Source: Ketobacter sp. (GTDB lineage: Bacteria > Pseudomonadota > Gammaproteobacteria > Pseudomonadales > Ketobacteraceae). Taken from it: DNA of 64,000 bases. This document shows, piece by piece, positions 34,407-43,593 of the stretch. The translations under genes and the position numbers were made by a program. Each line of letters begins with the position of its first letter. The first letter of the stretch is position 1. The notes beneath the pieces are model-generated. The model worked only from the letters and a program-made list of their open reading frames with translations. It was not told the DNA's origin and ran no database searches. The DNA lies in contig NZ_RCHN01000007.1 of NCBI RefSeq assembly GCF_003671495.1, positions 1-64,000 of the forward strand, in the 5' to 3' direction.

Positions 34407-34434
34407 TTTCAGAACAACATCTGAAATTTTCAGA
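34407..34434. promoter_or_regulatory. Palindromic operator-like site upstream of gcvT
   Basis: TTTCAGA-ACAACA-TCTGAAA is a perfect 7-bp inverted repeat, and a third TTTCAGA half-site follows at 34428-34434. The distance to the gcvT start is about 62 bp and a TTGTTT...TACAAT promoter-like pair lies between. No glycine riboswitch is visible in this leader. The protein that binds is not known. Confidence 0.5.
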
Positions 34435-34495
34435 ACAGCACCCGAACCCTGCAGCGATTGTTTTGGTACAATCGTGCCAAAAGTGGAGAGCGCCC

Positions 34496-35593
34496 ATGGC
34501 CAATCGCACAGCCCTGTATGAGAGTCACCTGCAAGCCGGTGCCAAAATGGTGGATTTCGGCGGTTGGGACATGCCCATCCACTACGGCTCCCAGATTGAG
34601 GAACACAATCAGGTGCGTACGGATGCCGGGATGTTCGATGTGTCCCACATGACCGTGGTGGATGTGCAGGGCGAGGGCAGCACCGCATTCCTGCAATATT
34701 TGCTGGCCAACGACGTGGCCAAGCTGAAAACCCCGGGTAAAGCCCTTTACAGTGGCATGTTGAATGAGACCGGTGGCGTCATCGACGACCTCATCGTCTA
34801 CAACATGCAGGACGGCAACACACAAGGCTGGTTCAGAGTGGTGGTGAACTGCGCCACCCGCGAGAAGGACCTGGCCTGGATGGCAACCCAAAGCCAGGGC
34901 TTCAGCGTTACCATCACCGAGCGTCCGGACTTTGCCATGATCGCCGTGCAGGGCCCCAACGCCATCGCCAAAACCTGTGCCGTGGTGGGGGAACCCAAAG
35001 CCGCCGTGGTCCGGTCATTGAGCGTATTCCAGGGCCTGCCGGCCGACGACTGGTTCATCGCCCGCACCGGTTACACCGGTGAAGATGGTCTGGAAATCAT
35101 GCTCCCCAACGAGCAGGCACCGGCCTTCTGGCAGCAATTGATCGAAGGTGGCGTCGCCCCCTGTGGCCTGGGTGCCCGCGATACCCTGCGCCTGGAAGCC
35201 GGCATGAACCTGTACGGTTCCGATATGGATGACAGCGTCTCGCCCCTGGCGGCGGGCATGGGCTGGACCATCGCCTGGGCGCCGGAAGACCGCGAATTCA
35301 TCGGCCGCGGGCCAATCACCGCCGAGCAGGCCAATGGCCCCGCCATGAAGCAGGTGGGCCTGGTGCTGGAAACCCGAGGTGTCTTGCGCGGTCATCAAAA
35401 AGTGATTGTGGCCAACGTGGGCGAGGGTGAGATCACCAGTGGTACATTTTCCCCCACCTTGGGATATTCTATAGCTTTGGCACGGGTGCCCGCTGCCACC
35501 GGCGAGGCCGCCCAGGTGGAAATCCGGGGCAAGCTGCACGACGTCAAAGTGGTGAAGCCGCCTTTCGTGCGCAATGGCAAACAGGTTTTTTAA
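34496..35593 (+). CDS. gcvT: Glycine cleavage system T protein (aminomethyltransferase)
   Basis: A 365-residue GcvT, transferring the methylene from the lipoyl arm of GcvH to tetrahydrofolate with release of ammonia. Signatures are [20 protein letters not shown] and [10 protein letters not shown]; the catalytic Asp lies in the conserved first third. The ATG at 34496 is used, since the upstream frame lacks family sequence. It heads gcvT-gcvH-gcvPA-gcvPB. Confidence 0.95.
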   Translation: MANRTALYESHLQAGAKMVDFGGWDMPIHYGSQIEEHNQVRTDAGMFDVSHMTVVDVQGEGSTAFLQYLLANDVAKLKTPGKALYSGMLNETGGVIDDLIVYNMQDGNTQGWFRVVVNCATREKDLAWMATQSQGFSVTITERPDFAMIAVQGPNAIAKTCAVVGEPKAAVVRSLSVFQGLPADDWFIARTGYTGEDGLEIMLPNEQAPAFWQQLIEGGVAPCGLGARDTLRLEAGMNLYGSDMDDSVSPLAAGMGWTIAWAPEDREFIGRGPITAEQANGPAMKQVGLVLETRGVLRGHQKVIVANVGEGEITSGTFSPTLGYSIALARVPAATGEAAQVEIRGKLHDVKVVKPPFVRNGKQVF

Positions 35594-35635
35594 TTTCAAA
35601 GTCTCAATAATCTATATCAGTTCTGAGGAATCAAC

Positions 35636-36022
35636 ATGAGCGAAATACCAACCGAATTGCGTTACCTCTCCTCCCACGAGTGGGTGCGGGTGGAAGACGG
35701 CGTGGCCATCATCGGCATCACCGCCCACGCCCAGCACGCCATGGGTGACCTGGTGTTTGTGGAAATGCCCGAAGTGGGCACCGAGCTGGCCGCCGGTGAC
35801 GAAGCCGGTGTGGTGGAGTCGGTCAAAGCCGCATCAGACATCTACACCCCGGTCTCCGGCGAAGTGATTGAGATCAACGGCCTGTTGGAAGAAGCACCGG
35901 AAACCGTCAACTCCGATCCCTATGGTGAAGGCTGGATGTTCAAGGTGCAGATCGCGGATGAATCCGAGTTGGAAAACACCCTGACCGCCGACGAATATCA
36001 GGCGCAGATCGAAGACGAGTAA
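35636..36022 (+). CDS. gcvH: Glycine cleavage system H protein
   Basis: A 128-residue lipoyl carrier. The lipoylated Lys is in [12 protein letters not shown], the usual motif. The start ATG is preceded by a GAGGA ribosome-binding site. Followed by an intrinsic terminator before gcvPA, so some transcripts end here. Confidence 0.96.
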   Translation: MSEIPTELRYLSSHEWVRVEDGVAIIGITAHAQHAMGDLVFVEMPEVGTELAAGDEAGVVESVKAASDIYTPVSGEVIEINGLLEEAPETVNSDPYGEGWMFKVQIADESELENTLTADEYQAQIEDE

Positions 36023-36051
36023 GCCAACTCGCTGACTTGAGCCGAATACTA

Positions 36052-36077
36052 GCCCGATTCACCGCAGTCGGGCTTTT
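36052..36077 (+). terminator. Intrinsic terminator between gcvH and gcvPA
   Basis: GCCCGA and TCGGGC form a 6-bp stem with a 10-base loop, followed by TTTT and a further T-rich tract. It lies 30 bp after the gcvH stop, 34 bp before gcvPA. It may give attenuation, producing more GcvT/H than GcvP mRNA. Confidence 0.7.
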
Positions 36078-36110
36078 GCATTTTTATCTTCCTGATTCAC
36101 GGTACCCAAC

Positions 36111-37466
36111 ATGCCCTACATTCCCCACACAGACGATGACGTAAAACGCATGCTCGACACCATCGGCGTGAACAGCATCGACGATCTGTTTGATGAAATC
36201 CCCAAGGACATCATCGCCCAGCCCCTGCAACAGGTCCCGCCCGGTAAAACCGAGATGGAAACCATGCGCATCATGAGCGATCGCGCCGCGCAGGACAGCG
36301 GCAATCTGTGTTTTATCGGCGCCGGTGCCTACGAGCACCATATTCCCGCCGCCGTGTGGGAAGTGGCCGGGCGTGGGGAGTTCCTCACCGCGTACACACC
36401 CTATCAGGCGGAAGCCAGCCAGGGCACCCTGCAGGTGATTTACGAATACCAATCCATGATCGCCCACCTCACCGGCATGGACGTGTCCAACGCGTCGTTG
36501 TACGACGGCGGCTCCGGTTTGTCCGAGGCGGTGTTGATGGCGGTGCGTGCCAACCGCAAATCCAAAACCAAAAAAGCCCTGGTGCTCACCAGTGTGAATC
36601 CGCTGTATCGCCAGGCCACCACCAACATCGTCGACAACCAGGGTTTGGAACTGGTGGAAGTGGCCTATTGCAGTGAACAGGGCACCACCCCAGTGGCCGC
36701 GTTGAAGCATTTTGAAGGCCAGGATTTCGCCGCTTTAATTATTCAACAGCCCAACTTCTTTGGCTCGCTGGAAGACGTGGATGCCTTAACCGATTGGGCC
36801 CACGCCAACGGCATGCTGGTCATTGCATCGGTGAACCCCACATCGCTGGCGTTGTTGAAACCACCGGGTGAATGGGGTGAGCAGGGCGCCGACATTGCCG
36901 TGGGTGAAGGCCAGCCGTTGGGCGTGCCGTTGTCCTCCGGTGGCCCGTACTTTGGATTCATCACCTGCAAACAACAGCACGTGCGCCAGATGCCCGGCCG
37001 CATCATTGGCCGTACCGTGGACATGGAAGGCCGCCCCGGTTTTGCCTTGACGTTGCAGGCTCGTGAACAACACATCCGCCGTTCCAAGGCCACCTCCAAC
37101 ATCTGTACCAACCAGGGCCTGGCCATGACCGCGGCCACCGTGTACATGAGCCTGCTGGGTGCCGATGGCCTGCAGCAAGTGGCCGTGGCCAGCCACAACA
37201 ACACCCAAAGCCTGCTGCAAAAACTCACCGCCATCAACGGCGTGGAAAAAGTCTTTACGGCGCCCACCTTTCACGAGGTGGTGATTCGGGTGCCTGGAAA
37301 CGCGGGCGACGTGCTGAACAAGCTGGCGGACAAAGGCATTCAAGGGGGCGTGGACTTAAGCGCTTATTATGCGGAACTGGATGGCTGCATATTGTTGTGT
37401 GCCACCGAAACCAAAATCGAAGCGGATCTGGATCGTTATGCAGCGGCCCTGCAGGAGGTGCTGTGA
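36111..37466 (+). CDS. gcvPA: Glycine dehydrogenase (decarboxylating) subunit 1
   Basis: A 451-residue GcvPA, the N-terminal half of the P protein in two-gene systems. It begins [20 protein letters not shown] and has [12 protein letters not shown] and [14 protein letters not shown]. It forms an alpha2beta2 complex with GcvPB; the PLP lysine is in GcvPB. The stop overlaps the gcvPB start by one base. Confidence 0.95.
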   Translation: MPYIPHTDDDVKRMLDTIGVNSIDDLFDEIPKDIIAQPLQQVPPGKTEMETMRIMSDRAAQDSGNLCFIGAGAYEHHIPAAVWEVAGRGEFLTAYTPYQAEASQGTLQVIYEYQSMIAHLTGMDVSNASLYDGGSGLSEAVLMAVRANRKSKTKKALVLTSVNPLYRQATTNIVDNQGLELVEVAYCSEQGTTPVAALKHFEGQDFAALIIQQPNFFGSLEDVDALTDWAHANGMLVIASVNPTSLALLKPPGEWGEQGADIAVGEGQPLGVPLSSGGPYFGFITCKQQHVRQMPGRIIGRTVDMEGRPGFALTLQAREQHIRRSKATSNICTNQGLAMTAATVYMSLLGADGLQQVAVASHNNTQSLLQKLTAINGVEKVFTAPTFHEVVIRVPGNAGDVLNKLADKGIQGGVDLSAYYAELDGCILLCATETKIEADLDRYAAALQEVL

Positions 37467-38923
37467 TGTTGATATTTGAAAAGAGCCAAAGCGGCCGTCG
37501 TGCCACCTCGCAAGCACCTAAAAAGGCGGAATTGAAAGGCGGCATTCCCGAAGGTCTGCTGCGCAAAGAAAAGCCCCTGATGCCGGAAGTGGGCGAGATG
37601 CAGGTGGTGCGTCACTACACCAACCTGTCGCGCAAAAACTTCAGCATCGACACCCAGTTCTATCCCCTGGGCAGCTGCACCATGAAATACAATCCCCGTG
37701 GTGCCCATCGCGCTGCCATGTTGCCGGGCTTTCTGAGCCGCCATCCCCTGGCACCGGAACAACACAGCCAGGGTTACCTGGCCTGTTTGCACGATCTGCA
37801 GGAAGTGCTGAAAGACGTCACCGGCATGAAAGGCGTGTCGTTAACCCCCATGGCCGGTGCCCAGGGTGAATTCGCCGGCGTGGCCATGATTCGCGCCTAC
37901 CACGAAGCGCGCAACGATCACGAACGGACCGAAATCCTGATTCCCGAAGCCGCCCACGGCACCAACCCCGCCACCGCCGTCATGTGTGGATACAAGGTGC
38001 GTGAAATACCCGTGGACGACGACGGCGACGTGGATGTGGAAGCCCTGAAAGCCGCCGTGGGCCCCCACACCGCCGGCCTGATGATGACCAACCCCAGCAC
38101 CTGCGGCGTGTTCGAACGCAAAATCAAAGAGATCGCCAAAACCGTTCACGATGCCGGTGGCCTGCTGTATTACGATGGCGCCAACCTCAACGCCATTCTG
38201 GGTAAAGTGCGCCCCGGGGACATGGGCTTTGACGTACTGCACATGAACCTGCATAAAACCTTTGCCACGCCCCATGGTGGTGGTGGCCCCGGCGCAGGCC
38301 CCGTTGGTGTGGGCGAACGCCTGCTGCCTTACCTGCCCACGCCGATTGTCGGCAAGGAAAGCGTAGACGGTGCCGATCACTATCGCTGGCTCACCGAAAA
38401 AGACATCCCTGCCACCATCGGCCGCCTCTCCACCTACATGGGCAACGCCGGTGTGTTGCTGCGCGCCTTCTTCTACGCCAGCGTGCTGGGGAAAGAAGGC
38501 CTGCACCGCGTGGGCGAATTCTCCACCCTCAACGCCAACTACATGATGAAAAAAGCCGAACAGGCGGGTTTCCAACTGGCGTACCCGAACCGCCGTGCCA
38601 CCCACGAATTCATCATCACCCTGAGCAAGCAGGCCAAAGAACTGCATGTAACGGCGATGGACTTCGCCAAGCGCATGCTGGATTACGGCTACCACGCGCC
38701 CACCACGTACTTCCCCCTGCTGGTGCCCGAATGCTGGCTGATCGAACCCACTGAAACCGAAACACCGGATGAGCTGGATGGGTTCATTGAAGCCATGGTG
38801 AAAATCCAGAAAGAGGCGGAAGAAACCCCGGATCTGGTGAAAGGGGCGCCCTACACGCAGCCGGTGAGAAGGCTGGATGATGTGAAGGCGGCACGGGAGT
38901 TGGATTTGGTTTGGGGTAAGTAA
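37466..38923 (+). CDS. gcvPB: Glycine dehydrogenase (decarboxylating) subunit 2
   Basis: A 485-residue GcvPB, with PLP-binding Lys in [17 protein letters not shown]. It has [18 protein letters not shown] and [16 protein letters not shown]. With GcvPA, GcvH and GcvT it cleaves glycine to CO2, ammonia and methylene-THF; the NAD-linked L protein is encoded elsewhere. No terminator is visible after its stop. The ATG at 37466 replaces the longer frame that overlaps gcvPA. Confidence 0.95.
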   Translation: MLIFEKSQSGRRATSQAPKKAELKGGIPEGLLRKEKPLMPEVGEMQVVRHYTNLSRKNFSIDTQFYPLGSCTMKYNPRGAHRAAMLPGFLSRHPLAPEQHSQGYLACLHDLQEVLKDVTGMKGVSLTPMAGAQGEFAGVAMIRAYHEARNDHERTEILIPEAAHGTNPATAVMCGYKVREIPVDDDGDVDVEALKAAVGPHTAGLMMTNPSTCGVFERKIKEIAKTVHDAGGLLYYDGANLNAILGKVRPGDMGFDVLHMNLHKTFATPHGGGGPGAGPVGVGERLLPYLPTPIVGKESVDGADHYRWLTEKDIPATIGRLSTYMGNAGVLLRAFFYASVLGKEGLHRVGEFSTLNANYMMKKAEQAGFQLAYPNRRATHEFIITLSKQAKELHVTAMDFAKRMLDYGYHAPTTYFPLLVPECWLIEPTETETPDELDGFIEAMVKIQKEAEETPDLVKGAPYTQPVRRLDDVKAARELDLVWGK

Positions 38924-39004
38924 GGTCTTGTTAAGTCAATGGGTTACCAAATGATGGTGACCCAGGGCAGACCAAGCAGGGCGGTGGCGGTATACTTGGC
39001 TTAA

Positions 39005-39106
39005 TTGACGCTATACCCCGGGCTGGAGCGTGATGATATCCGCCAGGCCCTGGAGTTGGGGGCACATAGCCTGGACGATGAAGTCATCCGGCTGGGTGCT
39101 GCGTGA
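39005..39106 (+). pseudogene. DUF433 antitoxin remnant (C-terminal fragment)
   Basis: The frame encodes LTLYPGLERDDIRQALELGA and then a 14-residue tail to a stop TGA at 39104-39106. The YP-L-RDDIRQAL pattern is the conserved C-terminus of DUF433 antitoxins. No start codon or the N-terminal helix-turn-helix is left, so it is a broken copy. The last codon overlaps the GTG of the following toxin fragment, as in intact pairs. Confidence 0.6.
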
Positions 39107-39337
39107 GCCGAAAAGTATTATTGGATCAAGGCATTCCTTACTCCACTACAAGACACCTTAATGACGCTGGTTGGGATGCGGTGCATACCGTTGATGTAGG
39201 GATGAACCGCGCTACGGGGTGTCGATATGGCCGGTCTACTCAAACAGGTGTGGATTCAGATAGAAACTCAGCTGGAAGCGGGTTGCTTGGTGACTGTGAC
39301 TGATGAAGCGATCCATATTCGCAGGTTGCCTGTTTAG
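39103..39337 (+). pseudogene. DUF5615 PIN-like toxin remnant, internally deleted
   Basis: GTG at 39103 opens the first part, SRKVLLDQGIPYSTTRHL and then DAGWDAVHTVDVGMNRAT, the conserved N-terminus of DUF5615 PIN-like toxins (LLD for the first acidic site; DAVHV-DVG). The catalytic middle is missing. In another frame (39227-39337) the C-terminus follows: MAGLLKQVWIQIETQLEAGC and then LVTVTDEAIHIRRLPV. So about half the gene is lost. Together with the DUF433 fragment it marks a decayed toxin-antitoxin module. Confidence 0.65.
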
Positions 39338-39390
39338 TAGAGAGAAGAAAAAGTGAAGTGATCGAATGAAGGAAATAATCAGTAGGTGGC

Positions 39391-40263
39391 TTGCCCATTG
39401 TAATGGGGATGGCGCTTACAATATTGGCGCTGACAGGATATATGCATACGCACCAAAGTTTGTTTAAAGGGCTGGTTGAGCTAGCCCCGAATAGAACTGC
39501 CTCGGATAGGGATTATGAATCTCAGATCCAACTGGTGAAAGGGATGTTGTGTGAGCATATGGATGCCAAAAACTATATAGCTGCGCATGGTGCAAGTGGC
39601 ATGTTGGCCGGTTTTTTCTGGCATCGCAGTGTACAGAGACTCAGCAACTACAGTCCTGACGAAGTTGATTGGCAGGATTTTGCGCTGGCCTTTGAATATG
39701 CCAGAGTGTCGATTGAGCTTTATTCCCGTTATAAAGTCAGAAAAACAGAATTCAATAGCGTATCATTTTCTAATGCCCTTGCTCTTGCATTGTATGGTGT
39801 TATCTCAAATAAAGCCCACCTGAAAAAAGTTGGTTTGGATGAAATGGACCGGCTTTTGCCGAGCCGCCAGATGAATTGTGGTGATTTATCCGATCAGCCC
39901 TATATCCACAATATACTGATGCATCAGGAAAGGGGAGAGTCTAATGTGGAGAGTCACGGCGCCTACGGCTCGCTGATCAAAGCTGCCAATTCAGATGGGC
40001 TTCCCGGAAAGTTAACAGACGTGATGCAATATCACCTATTTGTCAGCGATGCTGATAGTGAAAGTCTGTCCCTATATTTTCGACCGATCGATATTCTTCC
40101 TCTTGATATCCTCTACTGCATGCACGTTTATGACTTCAGCACGAACACAGTTCTGGATTCATTCAGGTCGACAATAGCCGAACTGCCCACTGCAAGTGAT
40201 GACCTGCTAGACGAGATTGATATTTTTCTGTTTGTTGAATTGGGCGCTTTGTCGAGCAAATAA
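39391..40263 (+). CDS. Hypothetical protein, about 290 aa, start uncertain
   Basis: Family unknown. The protein is mostly helical, with ALALALYGVISNKAHLKKVG in the middle and an acidic C-terminus, reminiscent of immunity or helical-repeat proteins, though that is speculative. Composition is AT-richer than flanking genes. The frame opens with TTG. Just upstream, ATG at 39366 begins another frame, MKEIISRWLAHCNGDGAYN, which resembles the start of the next gene and stops at 39467; the true N-terminus may come from that frame through a frameshift. If so the gene is damaged. A start at a later internal ATG (residue 51, MLCEHMDAKNY) is also possible. Confidence 0.5.
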   Translation: MPIVMGMALTILALTGYMHTHQSLFKGLVELAPNRTASDRDYESQIQLVKGMLCEHMDAKNYIAAHGASGMLAGFFWHRSVQRLSNYSPDEVDWQDFALAFEYARVSIELYSRYKVRKTEFNSVSFSNALALALYGVISNKAHLKKVGLDEMDRLLPSRQMNCGDLSDQPYIHNILMHQERGESNVESHGAYGSLIKAANSDGLPGKLTDVMQYHLFVSDADSESLSLYFRPIDILPLDILYCMHVYDFSTNTVLDSFRSTIAELPTASDDLLDEIDIFLFVELGALSSK

Positions 40264-40282
40264 TATCGGGTTGAATGCCGAA

Positions 40283-40894
40283 ATGAAGCAAATAGTATTG
40301 GACTGGTTGGCTTATTGTCGCGGTGATAGAAAAGTTGATCAGTGCGTATTGGCTCGCGTGTTCTCTGAAGAGCTGTCCTGCGAAGAACTCGAAGCAGTGT
40401 TTTCAGTTTTTAATAATGGCGATTCGTTGCTGAGGCGTTACCTTTTTATTGAAGAGAGCGGCTACGATATGGCGGGGGCTCCAGCTTCATTGTCTCAGCT
40501 TCGAGATGTGGTTTTAGCAGATGTTAAAGAGAAAATGGCGTTGGTTGAAGATGCAAACTTACAAAAGATTCTGCAATTTGATGTGGGCTTTGTCAGTTCT
40601 GAGGAGGAGTTGCATAAACACAGAGATGCATCCAACAACGATGTCTGGTTTAGAGAAGAAATACACGATACCGCGCTGGCGCGTTGTAATGAGGATCGGT
40701 ACTCCAGATGCTTACTCATGCAAGCCTATTATGATAAGTTTTTCGACTACGACCTTGTATTGTGTCTAATAGAACCAGCAATCTTGCCCCAGATTAATTT
40801 AATGAATTATATGGATGTGCTCGCTGTACGGGGGAAGTATTGTATTGGTTCAGATCAAATATTTATTTATTCACCAACCAATCAAGGTTTCTGA
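40283..40894 (+). CDS. Hypothetical protein, 203 aa
   Basis: Family unknown. Begins MKQIVLDWLAYCRGDRKVDQ, similar in nine of the first fifteen positions to the short frame at 39366. The body is helical with an acidic patch and no membrane segment. It follows the preceding hypothetical gene after 19 bp, so they may be one unit. The region is AT-rich and next to toxin-antitoxin debris, so horizontal origin is likely. The ATG at 40283 is chosen; the longer frame overlaps the upstream gene. Confidence 0.5.
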   Translation: MKQIVLDWLAYCRGDRKVDQCVLARVFSEELSCEELEAVFSVFNNGDSLLRRYLFIEESGYDMAGAPASLSQLRDVVLADVKEKMALVEDANLQKILQFDVGFVSSEEELHKHRDASNNDVWFREEIHDTALARCNEDRYSRCLLMQAYYDKFFDYDLVLCLIEPAILPQINLMNYMDVLAVRGKYCIGSDQIFIYSPTNQGF

Positions 40895-41093
40895 TTCTTT
40901 GTAGGCCTCCCGTTACAGCGTTTGCCAGTTGTCCGTTTATATATACAGCTATATTGGAGTTTACTGGATGAAATACGCCATTAGGCTGACACAGAATTTT
41001 CAACGCCCTCCCGTCAGATGCGCATGGCGTTGAACTAGTCAGGGTTTTGTCCAGTTATAGGGATATAGACCTTCTTTTTTGAAAACCAAGCTT
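40895..41093. other. Intergenic region before mltA
   Basis: No gene seen. A perfect 8-bp inverted repeat TCAACGCC / GGCGTTGA lies at 41000-41007 and 41026-41033; it has no T run and may be a weak transcription end or operator. Confidence 0.4.
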
Positions 41094-42296
41094 ATGTCAG
41101 GTATCAGGATGTTCAAGGCTTTAGCCATTCTCTTTTTCACTTTACTGGTCGCCTCCTGCGCAACCACACCCAAAACTCCTAGCCTCACCATCGCGCCCAG
41201 CACCTTCAAGGCGTTACCCGGCTGGGGGCAAGACAACCTCACCTCCTTCACCCAGGCCTTCAACCGCAGCTGCACCCGAATTCAAAAACTCAATCCAGCC
41301 CAACCCTTCTCCTCAATTAAAGAGGCCGGCAGCAACGGCCAATGGCAATCCATCTGCTCCCAATTCAAAACAGTAAATGCCGATGATCCCGCGGCGCTCA
41401 AACAGTTTTTTGAAACCCACTTCAAGCCCTACCAAATCACCAATAATGGCGACAGCAAAGGCCTGTTCACTGGCTATTTTGAAGCAAGCCTGAATGGCTC
41501 CCGTACGCCCAAGGCACCGTACCTTACCCCTTTACACCAACGGCCGGACGATCTGATCATGGTCCAGCTGGGGGATTTTCGGTCGGACTTAAAAGGCCAG
41601 CGCATTGCTGGCCGCGTGATAAACGGCAAACTCACACCCTACGAAACCCGTAAACAGATCACAACGGATCAATGGCCACACCCGGACAGCGTTCTGCTAT
41701 GGGTGGATGATCCGGTGGATGCATTCTTTACCCAGATCCAGGGCTCCGGCGTGGTGGAAATGGATGACGGATCGGAAGTGCGCATCGGCTATGCCGGCCA
41801 CAACGGGCACCCTTACTACGCCATCGGCCGGGAGCTGATCAAGATGGGCGTGCTGAGTAAAGAAACGGTGTCCATGCAGAGCATTCGCCAGTGGTTAGAC
41901 CAGAACCCGGATCAGGCCGCGACCATCATGAACACCAACCAATCCTATGTGTTCTTTCGCGAGGTTTCCGGTGCGGGCCCCATCGGCGCCGAGGGTATCG
42001 CCCTGACGGCGCAGCGCTCGCTGGCGGTGGACCCATCCTGGCTGCCCTATGGCTTGCCGCTATGGGTGGATATCGAACCGGTGCCTGAGAGTGATCAACC
42101 GATCCGCCGTTTAATGATCGCGCAGGATACCGGTGGCGCGATCCGTGGCCCGGTGCGGGGTGATGTGTTCTGGGGGCATGGGGAGGCGGCGGCCGCGAAG
42201 GCGGGTAAGATGAATTCGCAAGGGCGCTATTGGGGGTTGTTCCCGGTAGGGATACTTGTCGATAGCGAAGTAGTTCGCTTACGCCAGCGTCTTTAG
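41094..42296 (+). CDS. mltA: Membrane-bound lytic murein transglycosylase A
   Basis: A lipoprotein of about 400 residues that cleaves peptidoglycan to form 1,6-anhydro muropeptides. Signal peptide with lipobox VASC; MltA domain with GLFTGYFEASLNGSRTP and IQGSGVVEMDDG; C-terminal 3D domain with catalytic Asp in IAQDTGGAIRGPVRGDVFWG. Start could be TTG at 41079, ATG at 41094 or ATG at 41109; all give a valid signal peptide. It overlaps the convergent ycaQ-like gene by 18 bp at the 3' end. Confidence 0.93.
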   Translation: MSGIRMFKALAILFFTLLVASCATTPKTPSLTIAPSTFKALPGWGQDNLTSFTQAFNRSCTRIQKLNPAQPFSSIKEAGSNGQWQSICSQFKTVNADDPAALKQFFETHFKPYQITNNGDSKGLFTGYFEASLNGSRTPKAPYLTPLHQRPDDLIMVQLGDFRSDLKGQRIAGRVINGKLTPYETRKQITTDQWPHPDSVLLWVDDPVDAFFTQIQGSGVVEMDDGSEVRIGYAGHNGHPYYAIGRELIKMGVLSKETVSMQSIRQWLDQNPDQAATIMNTNQSYVFFREVSGAGPIGAEGIALTAQRSLAVDPSWLPYGLPLWVDIEPVPESDQPIRRLMIAQDTGGAIRGPVRGDVFWGHGEAAAAKAGKMNSQGRYWGLFPVGILVDSEVVRLRQRL

Positions 42297-43508
42297 TGCG
42301 TGGCGCAATCGCTGGGCAATATTTTTAGGATGGATGTTCGTTAACGACACCGAGTCACATTCTTGAAACTGGCAAAACGTTGTAACGGCCTCTACGAATG
42401 CTGAAATAATCGCAGCCTCATCAAAATCGTGTTGCTCAACGCGGTGTTGTTCAAAGTAGAGTGACTTGATTTCCAGGTGCCTAGATTTTCGGTGCGCCTT
42501 ACAATCCATTCGGCCAACGAATTGATCCTGATAAAGTAACGGCAAACTAAAGTAACCGTACTGGCGTTTGGCAGCAGGAACATAACACTCTATTTGATAG
42601 TCAAATTCAAACAGTGCTTTGAGCCGTTCACGCTGAATGACGGCATTGTCAAAGGGTGAGAGAATCAAAAAACGGTTACTCAACCTGGGAAGGCGGCGCT
42701 CCAGGGCGCCGGTTTCAATCAAGAACACATCGCCATTCTCGATGCGTATTTGTTCCAAAGTGCCTTGCGCCAACCTTTCGTTTACCAATGATTTTACTGC
42801 CTTTCTTAGGCTAGCGTTTCGTCGCTGGTAGGTCAGCCCTTTCAGTGACGAAAAGCCATGGCAGCGCAACTGTTGATCTAAAATATGTGTTGCAAACTCG
42901 TCGATATCAGGCGTTTGCGAATTGATATGGGATGGAAGCACTCTCTCGGTCAGGTCGTAGGTTTTCTGGAATCCTTCGCGGTTACTCACCATTAGATCCC
43001 CTTCCATATACAATTGCTCGAGTGCCTTTTTGGCGGGTTTCAAATCCCACCACCCTGTACTCCTTGCCCTGTTCGTTTCTATATCACGGGATCGCAACGG
43101 GCCATCTGAACGTATGCGCGCCAACAGCTCCGCCATGAGTTTTCTATCTGGTGTTTTATACCAGTGGGTTTGCCCATTTTTGATTGCGTGTTTATACGGT
43201 AAGGAGAAGCGAAAATCGGAAATAGGCAGAAATGCGGCAGCGTGTGTCCAATACTCGAAAATGTCACCATTTACCAACAGTTGATTGGTCATGGCTGGGT
43301 TAAATTTGGGTACTCTGGAATGCAAAACATGATGATGGGCACGCTCAACAACCGATATGGTGTCGATTTGCACATAGCCCAAGTGGTTAATTGCTTTGCG
43401 TGCCCCAGCCAAGCCTTGCCCATAGGGCTGGTATTGAAGTAAACCTTGTGCCGATAGGGAAAGGCGGCGTAAGCGAGTTAAATCATTCTGGTTTGTAACT
43501 TCGATCAC
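42279..43508 (-). CDS. YcaQ/AlkZ-type DNA glycosylase (winged-helix, HTH_42)
   Basis: A 409-residue protein of the HTH_42 family. The N-terminal segment AINHLGYVQIDTISVVERAHH contains the Q-x-D catalytic motif (QID) of YcaQ-type glycosylases, which remove bulky N-alkylated bases and unhook interstrand crosslinks. Other features are HVLHSRVPKFNP and FEYWTHAAAFLP. Enzymes of this family in antibiotic producers give self-resistance; the E. coli type acts in general repair. It sits between mltA and the Gabija-like cluster, in the same direction as the cluster. Confidence 0.85.
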   Translation of the reverse strand: MIEVTNQNDLTRLRRLSLSAQGLLQYQPYGQGLAGARKAINHLGYVQIDTISVVERAHHHVLHSRVPKFNPAMTNQLLVNGDIFEYWTHAAAFLPISDFRFSLPYKHAIKNGQTHWYKTPDRKLMAELLARIRSDGPLRSRDIETNRARSTGWWDLKPAKKALEQLYMEGDLMVSNREGFQKTYDLTERVLPSHINSQTPDIDEFATHILDQQLRCHGFSSLKGLTYQRRNASLRKAVKSLVNERLAQGTLEQIRIENGDVFLIETGALERRLPRLSNRFLILSPFDNAVIQRERLKALFEFDYQIECYVPAAKRQYGYFSLPLLYQDQFVGRMDCKAHRKSRHLEIKSLYFEQHRVEQHDFDEAAIISAFVEAVTTFCQFQECDSVSLTNIHPKNIAQRLRHALKTLA

Positions 43509-43593
43509 TCAGTGGGGTTCCTTTTTATGGGTGGTCTTTTTGATAGGGGGGGATGCTGGGTAGTCCGTTTTCGGCCATAAGCGGACGTTAGAC

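Noticed and set aside
34335..34495. Glycine riboswitch in the gcvT leader
   Set aside because: The leader is only about 160 bp and lacks the two-aptamer conserved cores; only the TTTCAGA repeats are seen.
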